64,000 bases of DNA from Roseobacter insulae (GTDB taxonomy: Bacteria > Pseudomonadota > Alphaproteobacteria > Rhodobacterales > Rhodobacteraceae). A program made the position numbers and the translations under genes. Below are positions 43,565 to 52,128 of the stretch, one piece after another. The stretch lies in the NCBI RefSeq assembly GCF_019375555.1, contig NZ_JAHXDN010000002.1, forward strand, positions 806,001 through 870,000. Direction: 5' to 3'. The first letter of the stretch is position 1, and each line of letters starts with the position of its first letter. The notes beneath the pieces were generated by a model, which did no database searches, was not told the origin of the DNA, and saw nothing but the letters and a program-made list of their open reading frames with translations.

Positions 43565-44836
43565 TTACTGGTAACCTTCCGGGAATGGATCAGGCTCCAC
43601 CAACTCTGCGGTCTCAAACACGACCTCGTACTGGCCATCGGCCTGTGCGCGGCCCACGCGGGTTTTCGACCACAGGTGATGGTTTTCGTGCACCTTCACG
43701 TAGCCTTCGGGGGCGGAGTCCAGTTCGACACCGATCTGCGCCTCGCGCACTTTGTTGATGTCGAAAGATCCTGCTTTTTCGACCGCTGCCTTCCACAGCC
43801 AGGGGCCGAGATACGCGGCCTGCGTGACGTCGCCGATGACGATGTCCTCGCCCCACATCTCTTTGAAAGCCTTGACGAATTCGAGATTGTTATCGTTTTG
43901 AAGGCTTTGGAAGTATTTCATGCATGCATAAGTGCCTTCGATGTTCTCGCCACCTATGCCGCGGATTTCGTCCTCGGTCACGGAAATGGTCAGCACCAAG
44001 GGGCTTTCGCCAGTCGGGTCGATACCGGCAGCCTTCAGTTGCTTGTAGAAGGCCACGTTGGAGCCCCCGACAACGATCGCGTAGATCACATCGGGCTTGC
44101 GCAGGCGGATCTTGTTGATGACGGAGTTGAACTGCGTGTGACCCAGCGGATAATATTCCTCGCCCACGACCTTGGAGCCTTCGAGGAAGTTCTCAATATG
44201 CTTGCGCGCGATCTTGTTCGAGGTGCGGGGCCAGATGTAGTCGGACCCGAGCAGATAGAAGGTCTTGGCGCCCTTGGTCTCGGAGACCCAGTCGAGGCCG
44301 GCTATGATCTGCTGTGTGGCTTCCTGACCGGTGTAGATGACGTTGGGCGACTGTTCGAGCCCTTCGTAGAACGTCGGGTAGTAGAGGAAACCGTTATGCT
44401 GTTCAAAGACAGGCAGCACGGCCTTTCGGCTTGCCGAGGTCCAGCAGCCCATGACGGAGGCCACCTTGTCGTTGACCAGAAGCTTACGGGCTTTTTCAGC
44501 AAAAGTTGGCCAATCGGATGCGCCGTCTTCCTGAATGTATTCGATCTTGCGGCCGAGGATACCGCCCTGCGCATTGATCTGGTCAATCGCCAGTTTCTCG
44601 GCCTGGACCGATCCGGTCTCGGAGATTGCCATGGTCCCGGTCACCGAATGCAGGATGCCGATCGTGACGGTATCATCGGTCACGGCCAGGCCGGTGGTAT
44701 TCACTTCGGCGGTCGGAAAGTCTGCGGCGCGCAAGCCCTTTGGCAGAAACAGCGATGCGGTCATGGCGGCTGTACCCGCCATGAATGCACGACGGCTCGG
44801 GCCTGCCATCTTTGCGGGTATCTTTTTGTCAGACAT
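43565..44836 (-). CDS. UrtA-like substrate-binding protein with Tat signal (amide transporter)
   Basis: The 423-residue periplasmic binding protein has a twin-arginine motif (SRRAFMAG at about residues 14-21) followed by a hydrophobic stretch. The mature part begins like UrtA/FmdD: TIGILHSVTGTMAISET, DWPTFAEKARKLL and TSASRKAVLPVFEQHNGFLYYP. It shares many positions with the second binding protein at 50779, so the two are paralogues, but the export signal differs (Tat versus Sec). It heads the operon that ends in formamidase, so it probably binds a short amide. Confidence 0.9.
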   Translation of the reverse strand: MSDKKIPAKMAGPSRRAFMAGTAAMTASLFLPKGLRAADFPTAEVNTTGLAVTDDTVTIGILHSVTGTMAISETGSVQAEKLAIDQINAQGGILGRKIEYIQEDGASDWPTFAEKARKLLVNDKVASVMGCWTSASRKAVLPVFEQHNGFLYYPTFYEGLEQSPNVIYTGQEATQQIIAGLDWVSETKGAKTFYLLGSDYIWPRTSNKIARKHIENFLEGSKVVGEEYYPLGHTQFNSVINKIRLRKPDVIYAIVVGGSNVAFYKQLKAAGIDPTGESPLVLTISVTEDEIRGIGGENIEGTYACMKYFQSLQNDNNLEFVKAFKEMWGEDIVIGDVTQAAYLGPWLWKAAVEKAGSFDINKVREAQIGVELDSAPEGYVKVHENHHLWSKTRVGRAQADGQYEVVFETAELVEPDPFPEGYQ

Positions 44837-44920
44837 GGAAAATCCTTTCGGTTGATTACGGTGATTGGTCAGAATCCGTGCAGATTTCGTTCACCATCCG
44901 TTAATCAATGCCCGTCGCGA

Positions 44921-44938
44921 ATACGTCGATTGACGTAT
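44921..44938. promoter_or_regulatory. Perfect inverted repeat in the divergent promoter, candidate operator
   Basis: ATACGTCGATTGACGTAT is a 7-bp perfect inverted repeat with a 4-base spacer. It lies 85 bases before the binding-protein start (leftward) and 130 before the sensor start (rightward). This is a plausible site for the LuxR-type regulator at 48399-49310. No copy was found before urtA at 50779. Confidence 0.5.
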
Positions 44939-45067
44939 GCCGCTGCGCGTAACTACCCTGTATCAATGTCCCAACAATGGATGTGACGGGGAAGGGAGGC
45001 CCCGGGGCGCTGAAGTCTTCAGCCAACCATCCGATATGGGATAACGGCTACAAGACCGGGGATATTC

Positions 45068-48000
45068 ATGGCGACGACGTATCGCGCGACAAAGGAAAAA
45101 AGACAGTACAACCGCTGGGTTGCCAACGAGACTAAAGAAGACTTCGCACTACGGTTCACCGCGCACAGGGCGCGTCGCTGGTCGTTCGCGCGCGTGACCA
45201 ACACGGCCATCGGCTCGATCTCCTTTCTCGCGCTGGAAGCCATCGGTGGCGCGATAACGTTGTCTTACGGTTTCGATATCGCTGTGACTGCAATCATGCT
45301 GGTGGGTGCCTTTCTTTTCCTCACCGCCCTGCCCATCAGCTATTATGCTGCCCGCTATGGCGTTGACATCGACCTGCTGACGCGCGGCGCGGGCTTTGGC
45401 TATATCGGCTCGACCATCACGTCGCTGATCTACGCGACATTCACCTTCATCTTTTTTGCGCTCGAAGCCGCCATTCTTGCGCTGGCCCTGGATTACAGTC
45501 TGGGGATTCCTCTGGTTGTCGGCTATTTGATCAGCGCGATTGTCGTGATCCCGCTTGTCATTAACGGTTTCTCGAAGATTTCCGCGTTTCAGGCCTGGAC
45601 ACAGCCGCTCTGGGTTCTGTTGCACATCGCGCCATTTATCATTCTTGGCGTGGTGGGCTACGATGTCGCGGCCTGGTCCAGTTTCGAGGGCAATGCCGAT
45701 CCTGAAGGGGCGACCAGCAGCAAGCTGATCATGCTCGGCGCTGCCTCAGGCGTCATCTTTTCCCTGATTGCGCAGGTCGGCGAGCAAGTGGACTACCTGC
45801 GGTTTCTGCCTGTGCCGCGCACGCGGGTGGAGCGACGCCGCTGGTGGGCCTCGCTGCTGGTTGCCGGCCCGGGCTGGTCAATTCTGGGCATGCTCAAGAT
45901 GCTTGCCGGGTCCTACCTCGTGGTCATTGCCATCGCGAACGGGGTGCCCGAAGCACAGGCCACCGATCCGACACGCATGTACGAGACAGTGTTTGAGATG
46001 GCGCTTCAGTCGCCCTGGGCGGTCCTGTTGCTGACAAGCACCTTTGTCATTCTCAGCCAGCTCAAGATCAACGTGACCAATGCCTACGCGGGCTCGATCG
46101 CATGGTCGAACTTTTTTTCCCGTCTGACCCACGCCCATCCCGGCCGGGTTGTCTGGCTGGTGTTTAACGTGGGCATCGCGCTGATGCTGATGGAGCTTGG
46201 CGTCTTCGGGGCGCTCGAAGCGACACTTGCGCTTTATTCGCATGTCGCGCTGGCATGGATCGGCGCGCTGGTGGCTGATCTGATCGTCAACAAGCCACTG
46301 GGTCTCAGCCCGCCGGGCATCGAATTCCGGCGCGCGCACCTCTATGATTTCAACCCGGTTGGCATTGTCTCGACCGCCACGGCCTGCCTGTTGTCCCTGC
46401 TCGCCTTCGGCGGGGTGTTCGGCCCAATGATCGAAGCCCTGTCCAGCTTTGTCGCCCTCGGCAGCTCTTTCCTGCTTGCCCCGGTGATCGCCTGGGCCAC
46501 AGATGGGCGCTACTATATCGCCCGGCCGGCGCCGGTGGACGTGGCCCGCACCTGCATCGTCTGCGATTACAGTTTTGATCCGCCCGACATGACGCATTGC
46601 CCGTTTCACTCAGGTCCGATCTGTTCGCTGTGCTGCACGCTGGACAGCGCCTGCCGTGACAGTTGCAAACCGCACGCCCGCCTCGACAACGCCACGCGAA
46701 GCCTGCTGACCCGGCGGCTGCCCGCGCCGGTCGCGCAGGCGCTGATGTCGCGCATGTCACGCTTTGTCCTGAGCACCACCTTCATTGGTGCAGCCTTTGG
46801 CGGCCTTCTGCTGTTCGTGCGCGACCTGCGCTACGCGGAGAACTTCGACGCGATCCTCTGGGTTGTCTTCACAATGGTGCTTATCGTGAGCGGCATCACG
46901 GTCTGGATGTACCTGCTGATTTCAGAAAGCCAGCGACAGGCCCGCAACGAAGCCGAAAAACAGACCGAGCGGCTGCTGTTCGAAGTGCGGGCGCATGAGC
47001 GCACCGACAAGGAACTGCAGCAGGCCAAGGAAAAGGCGGAGGCGGCCAATCTGGCCAAGACGCGATACATGACCGGGCTCAGCCACGAACTGCGCACCCC
47101 GCTCAATTCCATTTACGGTTTCGCGCAGATCCTCGAACGGGACGAGGACATGCCCGCGCGCAGGCTCAATGCAATCACGACGATCCGGCGCAGCAGCGAA
47201 CACCTGGCGGGTCTGATCGAGGGCCTTCTCGACATCTCAAGGATTGAGGCGGGCAGACTCAAACTGAGCCGCGACCGCATCAACCTTCGGGTGTTCCTGC
47301 AGCAGGTCAGCTCGATTTTCGAAGAAGCGGCGCGCGAGAAGAACCTCAGTTTCGACATGGAAACCAGCAAGGTCCTGCCGGTCTGGGTCACATTCGATGA
47401 AAAACGCCTGCGACAGATCATCATCAACCTGCTGTCGAATGCCATTCGCTACACGGATACCGGTGAAGTCTCCATGCGGATCAAGTATCGCAACGAGGTG
47501 GCGGTGATTGAAGTCAGCGATACCGGGTGCGGCATTCCCGAAGCGGACCGCGCGCGGATCTGGGAGCCGTTCGAGCGTGGCAAGGGATCGCAGGTACAGG
47601 GATCCGGCCTCGGCCTGACAATCACCAAGCTGTTGGTGGAGATCCTGGGCGGTGAGATCGAGATGGAAAGCGTGGAAGGCAAGGGCAGCCTGTTCCGGGT
47701 GCGCGTGATGCTGCCCGCCGTGCCGATGGACACGGGGGACAGTCTTGCGGGTACGGCTGTTGAAACCGAACCGGTGGCGGTTTCAGGTTTCGTGGGATCC
47801 CGAAAGACATTGCTCATCGTGGACGACGACCTCAACCATCTGAGCCTTGTCGATAATTTCCTGTCGCCCATGGGATTTGGTGTGCTGACCGCCACCAGTG
47901 CCGAGCAGGCGATGGGCATGTTGGAAGATATCACGCCCGATCTGTTTGTACTGGACATCGACCTGCCCGGTCTGGATGGCTACTCGCTGGCCGAAAAACT

Positions 48001-48412
48001 GCGCCAGGGCGCGCATCGGTCCTCTCCGATCATCATGATCTCCGGGCACGCGATGGACGGTCATATTCCCACGCCCGAGGTACCGCTATGCGACGCCTTC
48101 ATCGCGAAACCGTATAATCTGGACGATCTTCTGCTGCGCATTGCGGAAATCCTGCGGCTGGACCTCACGTATAAGGAAGCGCCGGATTTGAAGGCGAAAC
48201 AAACCACCGAGTTGTCGGAGGCAGACCGCCGCGACCTGATCACTCTGGCACGCAATGGAATGGCCCGGGCCCTGACGGATCGCATTGCCGAAATGGCCGA
48301 ACGGGGGTGCCTGCGGGGTCCTATGCTGGTGCGGCTCAACAAGATGGTCTCGGTTTTCGACCTGCCGGGAATTGCCGATGTGCTCGAGGAGGTGACCGAT
48401 GCCGCCCGTTGA
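45068..48412 (+). CDS. NCS1 permease-like sensor, hybrid histidine kinase/response regulator
   Basis: The 1114-residue fusion begins with an NCS1 (cytosine/purine permease)-like membrane domain of about 12 helices (to about residue 480). A cysteine cluster at about 496-533 reads CIVCDYSF..CPFH..CSLCC..C..C, followed by two more helices (about 567-620), a coiled coil, and a histidine kinase with His673 (GLSHELRTPLNSIYGF). The ATP-binding domain has NLLSNAIRY, DTGCGI and GSGLGLTI; the receiver phosphosite is Asp963 (LFVLDIDLPGLDG). A helical tail of about 90 residues follows. The partner regulator gene overlaps by 14 bases. It probably senses urea, an amide or a nucleobase-like ligand. Confidence 0.88.
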   Translation: MATTYRATKEKRQYNRWVANETKEDFALRFTAHRARRWSFARVTNTAIGSISFLALEAIGGAITLSYGFDIAVTAIMLVGAFLFLTALPISYYAARYGVDIDLLTRGAGFGYIGSTITSLIYATFTFIFFALEAAILALALDYSLGIPLVVGYLISAIVVIPLVINGFSKISAFQAWTQPLWVLLHIAPFIILGVVGYDVAAWSSFEGNADPEGATSSKLIMLGAASGVIFSLIAQVGEQVDYLRFLPVPRTRVERRRWWASLLVAGPGWSILGMLKMLAGSYLVVIAIANGVPEAQATDPTRMYETVFEMALQSPWAVLLLTSTFVILSQLKINVTNAYAGSIAWSNFFSRLTHAHPGRVVWLVFNVGIALMLMELGVFGALEATLALYSHVALAWIGALVADLIVNKPLGLSPPGIEFRRAHLYDFNPVGIVSTATACLLSLLAFGGVFGPMIEALSSFVALGSSFLLAPVIAWATDGRYYIARPAPVDVARTCIVCDYSFDPPDMTHCPFHSGPICSLCCTLDSACRDSCKPHARLDNATRSLLTRRLPAPVAQALMSRMSRFVLSTTFIGAAFGGLLLFVRDLRYAENFDAILWVVFTMVLIVSGITVWMYLLISESQRQARNEAEKQTERLLFEVRAHERTDKELQQAKEKAEAANLAKTRYMTGLSHELRTPLNSIYGFAQILERDEDMPARRLNAITTIRRSSEHLAGLIEGLLDISRIEAGRLKLSRDRINLRVFLQQVSSIFEEAAREKNLSFDMETSKVLPVWVTFDEKRLRQIIINLLSNAIRYTDTGEVSMRIKYRNEVAVIEVSDTGCGIPEADRARIWEPFERGKGSQVQGSGLGLTITKLLVEILGGEIEMESVEGKGSLFRVRVMLPAVPMDTGDSLAGTAVETEPVAVSGFVGSRKTLLIVDDDLNHLSLVDNFLSPMGFGVLTATSAEQAMGMLEDITPDLFVLDIDLPGLDGYSLAEKLRQGAHRSSPIIMISGHAMDGHIPTPEVPLCDAFIAKPYNLDDLLLRIAEILRLDLTYKEAPDLKAKQTTELSEADRRDLITLARNGMARALTDRIAEMAERGCLRGPMLVRLNKMVSVFDLPGIADVLEEVTDAAR

Positions 48413-49310
48413 CAGCACAGAGCGCCACATCGCGTTGGTGGTCGATGACAGCCCGGACACGCTAAGTATGATCAGCACCGCGCTGGAGGAAAACGGCATC
48501 AGCGCTGTCGTGGCCACCAGCGGGCATGCGGCGCTCGATCTGGCCAGGCGCATTCTGCCGGATGTCATTCTGCTCGACGCGATGATGCCGGAAATCGACG
48601 GGTTTGAAACCTGCGCGATGCTGAAGGCGGACGAACGTCTGGCCTATGCTCCGGTGATCTTCATGACCGGGCTTACCGATTCCGAACATATTGTCCGCGG
48701 CCTTCAGGTTGGTGGCGTCGATTACGTGATGAAACCTGCGGTCATCGACGAATTGATCGCACGGATCACCACCCATATCATCAACGCTCAGGCGATCCAA
48801 AGCGCTCGCCAGGCGCTTGATGCATCAGGGCGCTCGGTCATCGCCGTGGCCCCGTCGGGCGCGCTGCTCTGGGGCAGCCCCAAGGCGCTTCGTTTGCTGG
48901 CCGAACCGGCAAAGGACGACGCGACGACGGCATTGGACACCCCGTTGTTCCTCAGCTGGCTTTCGTCGAACGCTCAACGCCCCGCCTCGAAAAGCAGCAG
49001 CTTTTGCCATGAAACCTTCGTGCTGGATTTCATCGGCTCATCGCCGTCCGGAGAGATGTTTTTGAAGATTCAGCAAAAGGGTCATCTGCGGCCCTACCAG
49101 CATCTGGGAGAAGTCTTTGGCCTGACACCGAGGGAGGCAGAGGTGCTGTACTGGCTGTCGCTGGGCAAGGCCAACCGCGATATTGCACAGATCCTGTCGC
49201 TCAGCAGCCGAACGATCAACAAGCATCTGGAACAGGTATTCCAGAAAATGGGCGTGGACAACCGGACATCGGCCGCAGTTTCAGCGGATCGGGCGATGAA
49301 CCAGTTGTAA
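48399..49310 (+). CDS. LuxR-family response regulator
   Basis: The 303-residue regulator has a receiver with Asp60 (VILLDAMMPEIDGF), a middle segment of about 90 residues that looks PAS-like (SGRSVIAVAPSGALLWGSPKALRLL), and a C-terminal LuxR helix-turn-helix (LTPREAEVLYWLSLGKANRDIAQIL, INKHLEQVFQKMGVDNRTSAA). It overlaps the sensor gene and has GAGGAGG upstream of its start, so it is made with the sensor. It is likely to control the two neighbouring transporters. Confidence 0.88.
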   Translation: MPPVDSTERHIALVVDDSPDTLSMISTALEENGISAVVATSGHAALDLARRILPDVILLDAMMPEIDGFETCAMLKADERLAYAPVIFMTGLTDSEHIVRGLQVGGVDYVMKPAVIDELIARITTHIINAQAIQSARQALDASGRSVIAVAPSGALLWGSPKALRLLAEPAKDDATTALDTPLFLSWLSSNAQRPASKSSSFCHETFVLDFIGSSPSGEMFLKIQQKGHLRPYQHLGEVFGLTPREAEVLYWLSLGKANRDIAQILSLSSRTINKHLEQVFQKMGVDNRTSAAVSADRAMNQL

Positions 49311-49416
49311 ATCGGGCCAGCAGCAAGCTGGGCGTCCAAATTGAAACAGATTGGTGTGCTGACAAGGTGACGGTTACGCTGATGGTCCCGACACCCGCTT
49401 TTCAAAGGGTTCTACA

Positions 49417-49750
49417 TTGCCCTATCCGGATATCATCGCGGCTTTTCCCGCCATTGAGGTACCCTTTCCGGACCACGTGGTGACAACCGCAGTTGAAAAA
49501 TCGGACGCCGGATTGGTTGCGTTCTTCACATTCCATGAAGAGATGGAACTTCCCCCATGCACATGGGGCGCAATGGGGTACCGTGGTTGAAGGCGGGATC
49601 GAATTCACCATTGGCGGAGAGGTCAGGGTTTACAGACAGGGTGACAGCTACTCAATTCACTCTGGGGTCGAGCACGGGGCGATGATCGAAGCTGGCACGC
49701 GGGTGATCGACGTTTTTGAGGAATTCGACCGATATGCCATCAAAGCATGA
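49417..49750 (+). pseudogene. Small cupin protein with a frameshift
   Basis: A TTG at 49417 with AAAGGG 7 bases upstream opens a frame PYPDIIAAFPAIEVPFPDHV.. that runs to EEMELPP. A one- or two-base change in the run of five C's at 49552-49556 shifts it, and the rest of a cupin (HAHGAQWGTVVEGGIEFTIGG, HSGVEHGAM, VIDVFEEFDRY) continues in the next frame to 49750. Together they make a normal cupin of about 110 residues. It is either a pseudogene or a sequencing error in the C run. Confidence 0.72.
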
Positions 49751-50087
49751 CAGGAGGCGCAGTGCCCGGAGCGACTGATCCGGACACCCGCGTCGGATCA
49801 CCGGTTTGCAAATCCCGGTCGCCCTCTCGGGTGTCTGCGCGAGGCCAAAGGTCGATATTGAACATGGTATACGGTCGATGATGCCATTGGTGGCCCGGCG
49901 GCAGAACGCCCCGCGCGAGCTGGATTGGAACAGCATAGCTGCATCAGGTGGCATTGGTTACTGACCGCACGGCAGCGTCATGCCGCGTGACTGATCACGC
50001 CAGCATCGGGGGAACCTGTTGGGCGGCCTGAGCCGCGGTTGGGTGTGACCGGCGAAGTCTGGTCGCCGACTTGACAGGCGATTTCTT
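49751..50087. other. Stretch with no recognisable gene
   Basis: About 340 bases between the broken cupin and the small secreted protein. Short frames exist on both strands, but none has a good start, a family match or a neighbour-like composition. No strong hairpin or promoter was seen. Confidence 0.5.
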
Positions 50088-50489
50088 GTGCGGAATGCTC
50101 ATTTCGTGAGCAGAATAAAAACAGTAGTCGCGGCAGGCGTCTTTTTCTCTTCGGTCGCGGGTTCGCTTCAGGCGCATTCGGATATGAGCCGCGCCTTTGC
50201 AGGCTGCGCCGGGCGCTTTTCTGCGGAGACTGAGCACGCATGGTTGACGGGCAGTGATCGCGCGGATCATTTGCAAAACCGGCGCGCCACCTTTGTCTCG
50301 CTTCTGGAGGCGACGATTGATGAAGGTGATCAGCGCAGGATGCTGAGCTACAGAATAGACGCGAAATTCGCGCATGCGGCTTTGTTGCAGACCGCCACAT
50401 TTGGCCAGGATGATGACCATGCGGCCGCGGCGCGTCAGTTGGCGGATCTGTATCTGCTGAACTGCAGCCGTCTTTTGCTGGACAGCTAA
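50088..50489 (+). CDS. Small secreted protein, unknown function
   Basis: The protein is about 133 residues from a GTG at 50088, or 127 from a second GTG at 50106 whose product (MSRIKTVVAAGVFFSSVAG) looks more like a signal peptide. The likely cut follows SLQA. The mature part has a pair of Cys (one in FAGCAGRF, one in LLNCSRLL) that could form a disulfide, and is mainly helical. No family is recognised. It lies just upstream of the urtA promoter region. Confidence 0.6.
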   Translation: MRNAHFVSRIKTVVAAGVFFSSVAGSLQAHSDMSRAFAGCAGRFSAETEHAWLTGSDRADHLQNRRATFVSLLEATIDEGDQRRMLSYRIDAKFAHAALLQTATFGQDDDHAAAARQLADLYLLNCSRLLLDS

Positions 50490-50652
50490 GGCCGGTTCGA
50501 GCGCAAACCGGACCAATTATTAGGCACTTCTGTGAGAATGGCCTCAAGTTTAGGCACCTGCGCGGAGTTTAGCCGCGCCGCGCCCCCTGGCGACTCCTGC
50601 ACCACCGAAAAACAACCTAACCAAAGCATGGGCTGAAAAGGCCATTGAGACA

Positions 50653-50696
50653 CGTGCGACGGTGCTGGCCTAGACAACCACAACCACCATCGCACG
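50653..50696. repeat. Inverted repeat upstream of urtA
   Basis: CGTGCGACGGTG and CACCATCGCACG form 12-bp arms with one mismatch and a 20-base loop, ending about 82 bases before the urtA start. It may be an operator or a leader hairpin. Its sequence is not related to the repeat at 44921. Confidence 0.45.
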
Positions 50697-50778
50697 CCGC
50701 AATAAATTGCGTAGGCGGCATATGGGGGAGTTTCACATGCTTCGCAAGACCGCCGCGCGTCGTAAGAGAGGATTTACG

Positions 50779-52053
50779 ATGTCACGAAAACTATTTTGCA
50801 CCACTGCCGCGGCAGTTCTTGTCGGCGCGGTGCCCGCGCTTGCGGATTGCCCGGTGAAGGTAGGGGTGCTGCATTCCTTGTCCGGTACGATGGCGATTTC
50901 AGAAACAACGCTGAAAGACACCATGGAGATGCTCATTGAACAGCAGAATACCAAGGGCGGCGTTTTGGGCTGTGAGCTGGAAGCAGTGGTTGTGGATCCG
51001 GCATCCGACTGGCCGCTGTTTGCGGAAAAGGCGCGTGAGCTGCTGACCGTGCACGAGGTTGACGTGATCTTCGGCAACTGGACATCGGTGTCCCGGAAAT
51101 CCGTGCTGCCCGTGATCGAAGAACTCAACGGGCTTCTCTTCTACCCTGTGCAGTACGAGGGCGAGGAAAGCTCCAAAAACGTCTTTTACACCGGTGCCGC
51201 GCCGAACCAACAGGCGATCCCGGCCACCGATTACTTCCTCGAAGAGCTGGAAGTGGAGAAATTCGCGCTGCTTGGCACCGACTATGTCTATCCGCGGACG
51301 ACAAACAACATTCTGGAAAGCTACCTGCAACAGAAAGGTATTCCCGCCGAGGATATCTTCGTGAACTACACGCCTTTTGGCCATTCGGACTGGTCGAAAA
51401 TCGTTGCAGATGTCGTGGCGCTTGGCGCTGACGGCAAGAAGGTGGGCGTGATTTCCACGATCAATGGCGATGCCAATGTCGGCTTTTACAAGGAACTCGC
51501 GGCCGCCGGTATCTCTGCCGATGATATCCCGGTTGTTGCCTTCTCCGTTGGAGAGGAAGAGCTGTCCGGTCTCGATACCGCCAACCTTGTTGGCCATCTG
51601 GCCGCGTGGAACTACTTCCAGTCCGCTGAGTCCGATGCAAATGTCGAGTGGGTCGACGCCTGGAAAGCCCGCATGGGTGATGAGCGTGTGACCAATGACC
51701 CGATGGAGGCGCATTACATCGGCTTCAACATGTGGGTGAATGCCGCAACAGCCGCCGGTACAACCGATGTCGATGCGGTCCGCGCGGCGATGTATGGACA
51801 GGAGTTTCCGAACCTGACAGGCGGCACGGCGGTCATGTTGCCGAACCATCACCTCGCGAAACCGGTGCTGATTGGCGAGATCCAGGAGGATGGGCAGTTT
51901 GACATCATCTCCCAGACCAAAGAGGTCGCCGGTGATGCATGGACGGACTTCCTGCCGGAATCGGCGGTCCTGAAATCCGATTGGAAAGAGCTCGGCTGCG
52001 GTATGTACAACACCGACACAGGCTCCTGCGTGCAGATCAAGTCGAATTACTGA
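50779..52053 (+). CDS. urtA: Urea-type ABC transporter substrate-binding protein UrtA
   Basis: The 424-residue binding protein has a Sec signal peptide (MSRKLFCTTAAAVLVGAVPALA) and UrtA motifs: VGVLHSLSGTMAISETTLKD, DPASDWPLFAEKAREL, TSVSRKSVLPVIEELNGLLFYPVQYEGEE. The start at 50779 has AGAGAGGA upstream; a longer in-frame start at 50707 is not supported. UrtA captures urea at low concentration. It heads a five-gene operon. Confidence 0.93.
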   Translation: MSRKLFCTTAAAVLVGAVPALADCPVKVGVLHSLSGTMAISETTLKDTMEMLIEQQNTKGGVLGCELEAVVVDPASDWPLFAEKARELLTVHEVDVIFGNWTSVSRKSVLPVIEELNGLLFYPVQYEGEESSKNVFYTGAAPNQQAIPATDYFLEELEVEKFALLGTDYVYPRTTNNILESYLQQKGIPAEDIFVNYTPFGHSDWSKIVADVVALGADGKKVGVISTINGDANVGFYKELAAAGISADDIPVVAFSVGEEELSGLDTANLVGHLAAWNYFQSAESDANVEWVDAWKARMGDERVTNDPMEAHYIGFNMWVNAATAAGTTDVDAVRAAMYGQEFPNLTGGTAVMLPNHHLAKPVLIGEIQEDGQFDIISQTKEVAGDAWTDFLPESAVLKSDWKELGCGMYNTDTGSCVQIKSNY

Positions 52054-52128
52054 TCCGGCTGCATGACACTGTCGGGGCGCGCGTCTGTCGCCGCGTCCCG
52101 ATGCAAACTCCCAAGGGATACCCCCCAC

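Noticed and set aside
43493-44986. 497-codon frame antisense to the amide-binding-protein gene
   Set aside because: The binding protein on the minus strand has clear motifs and a Tat signal; the antisense frame is a GC-bias shadow.
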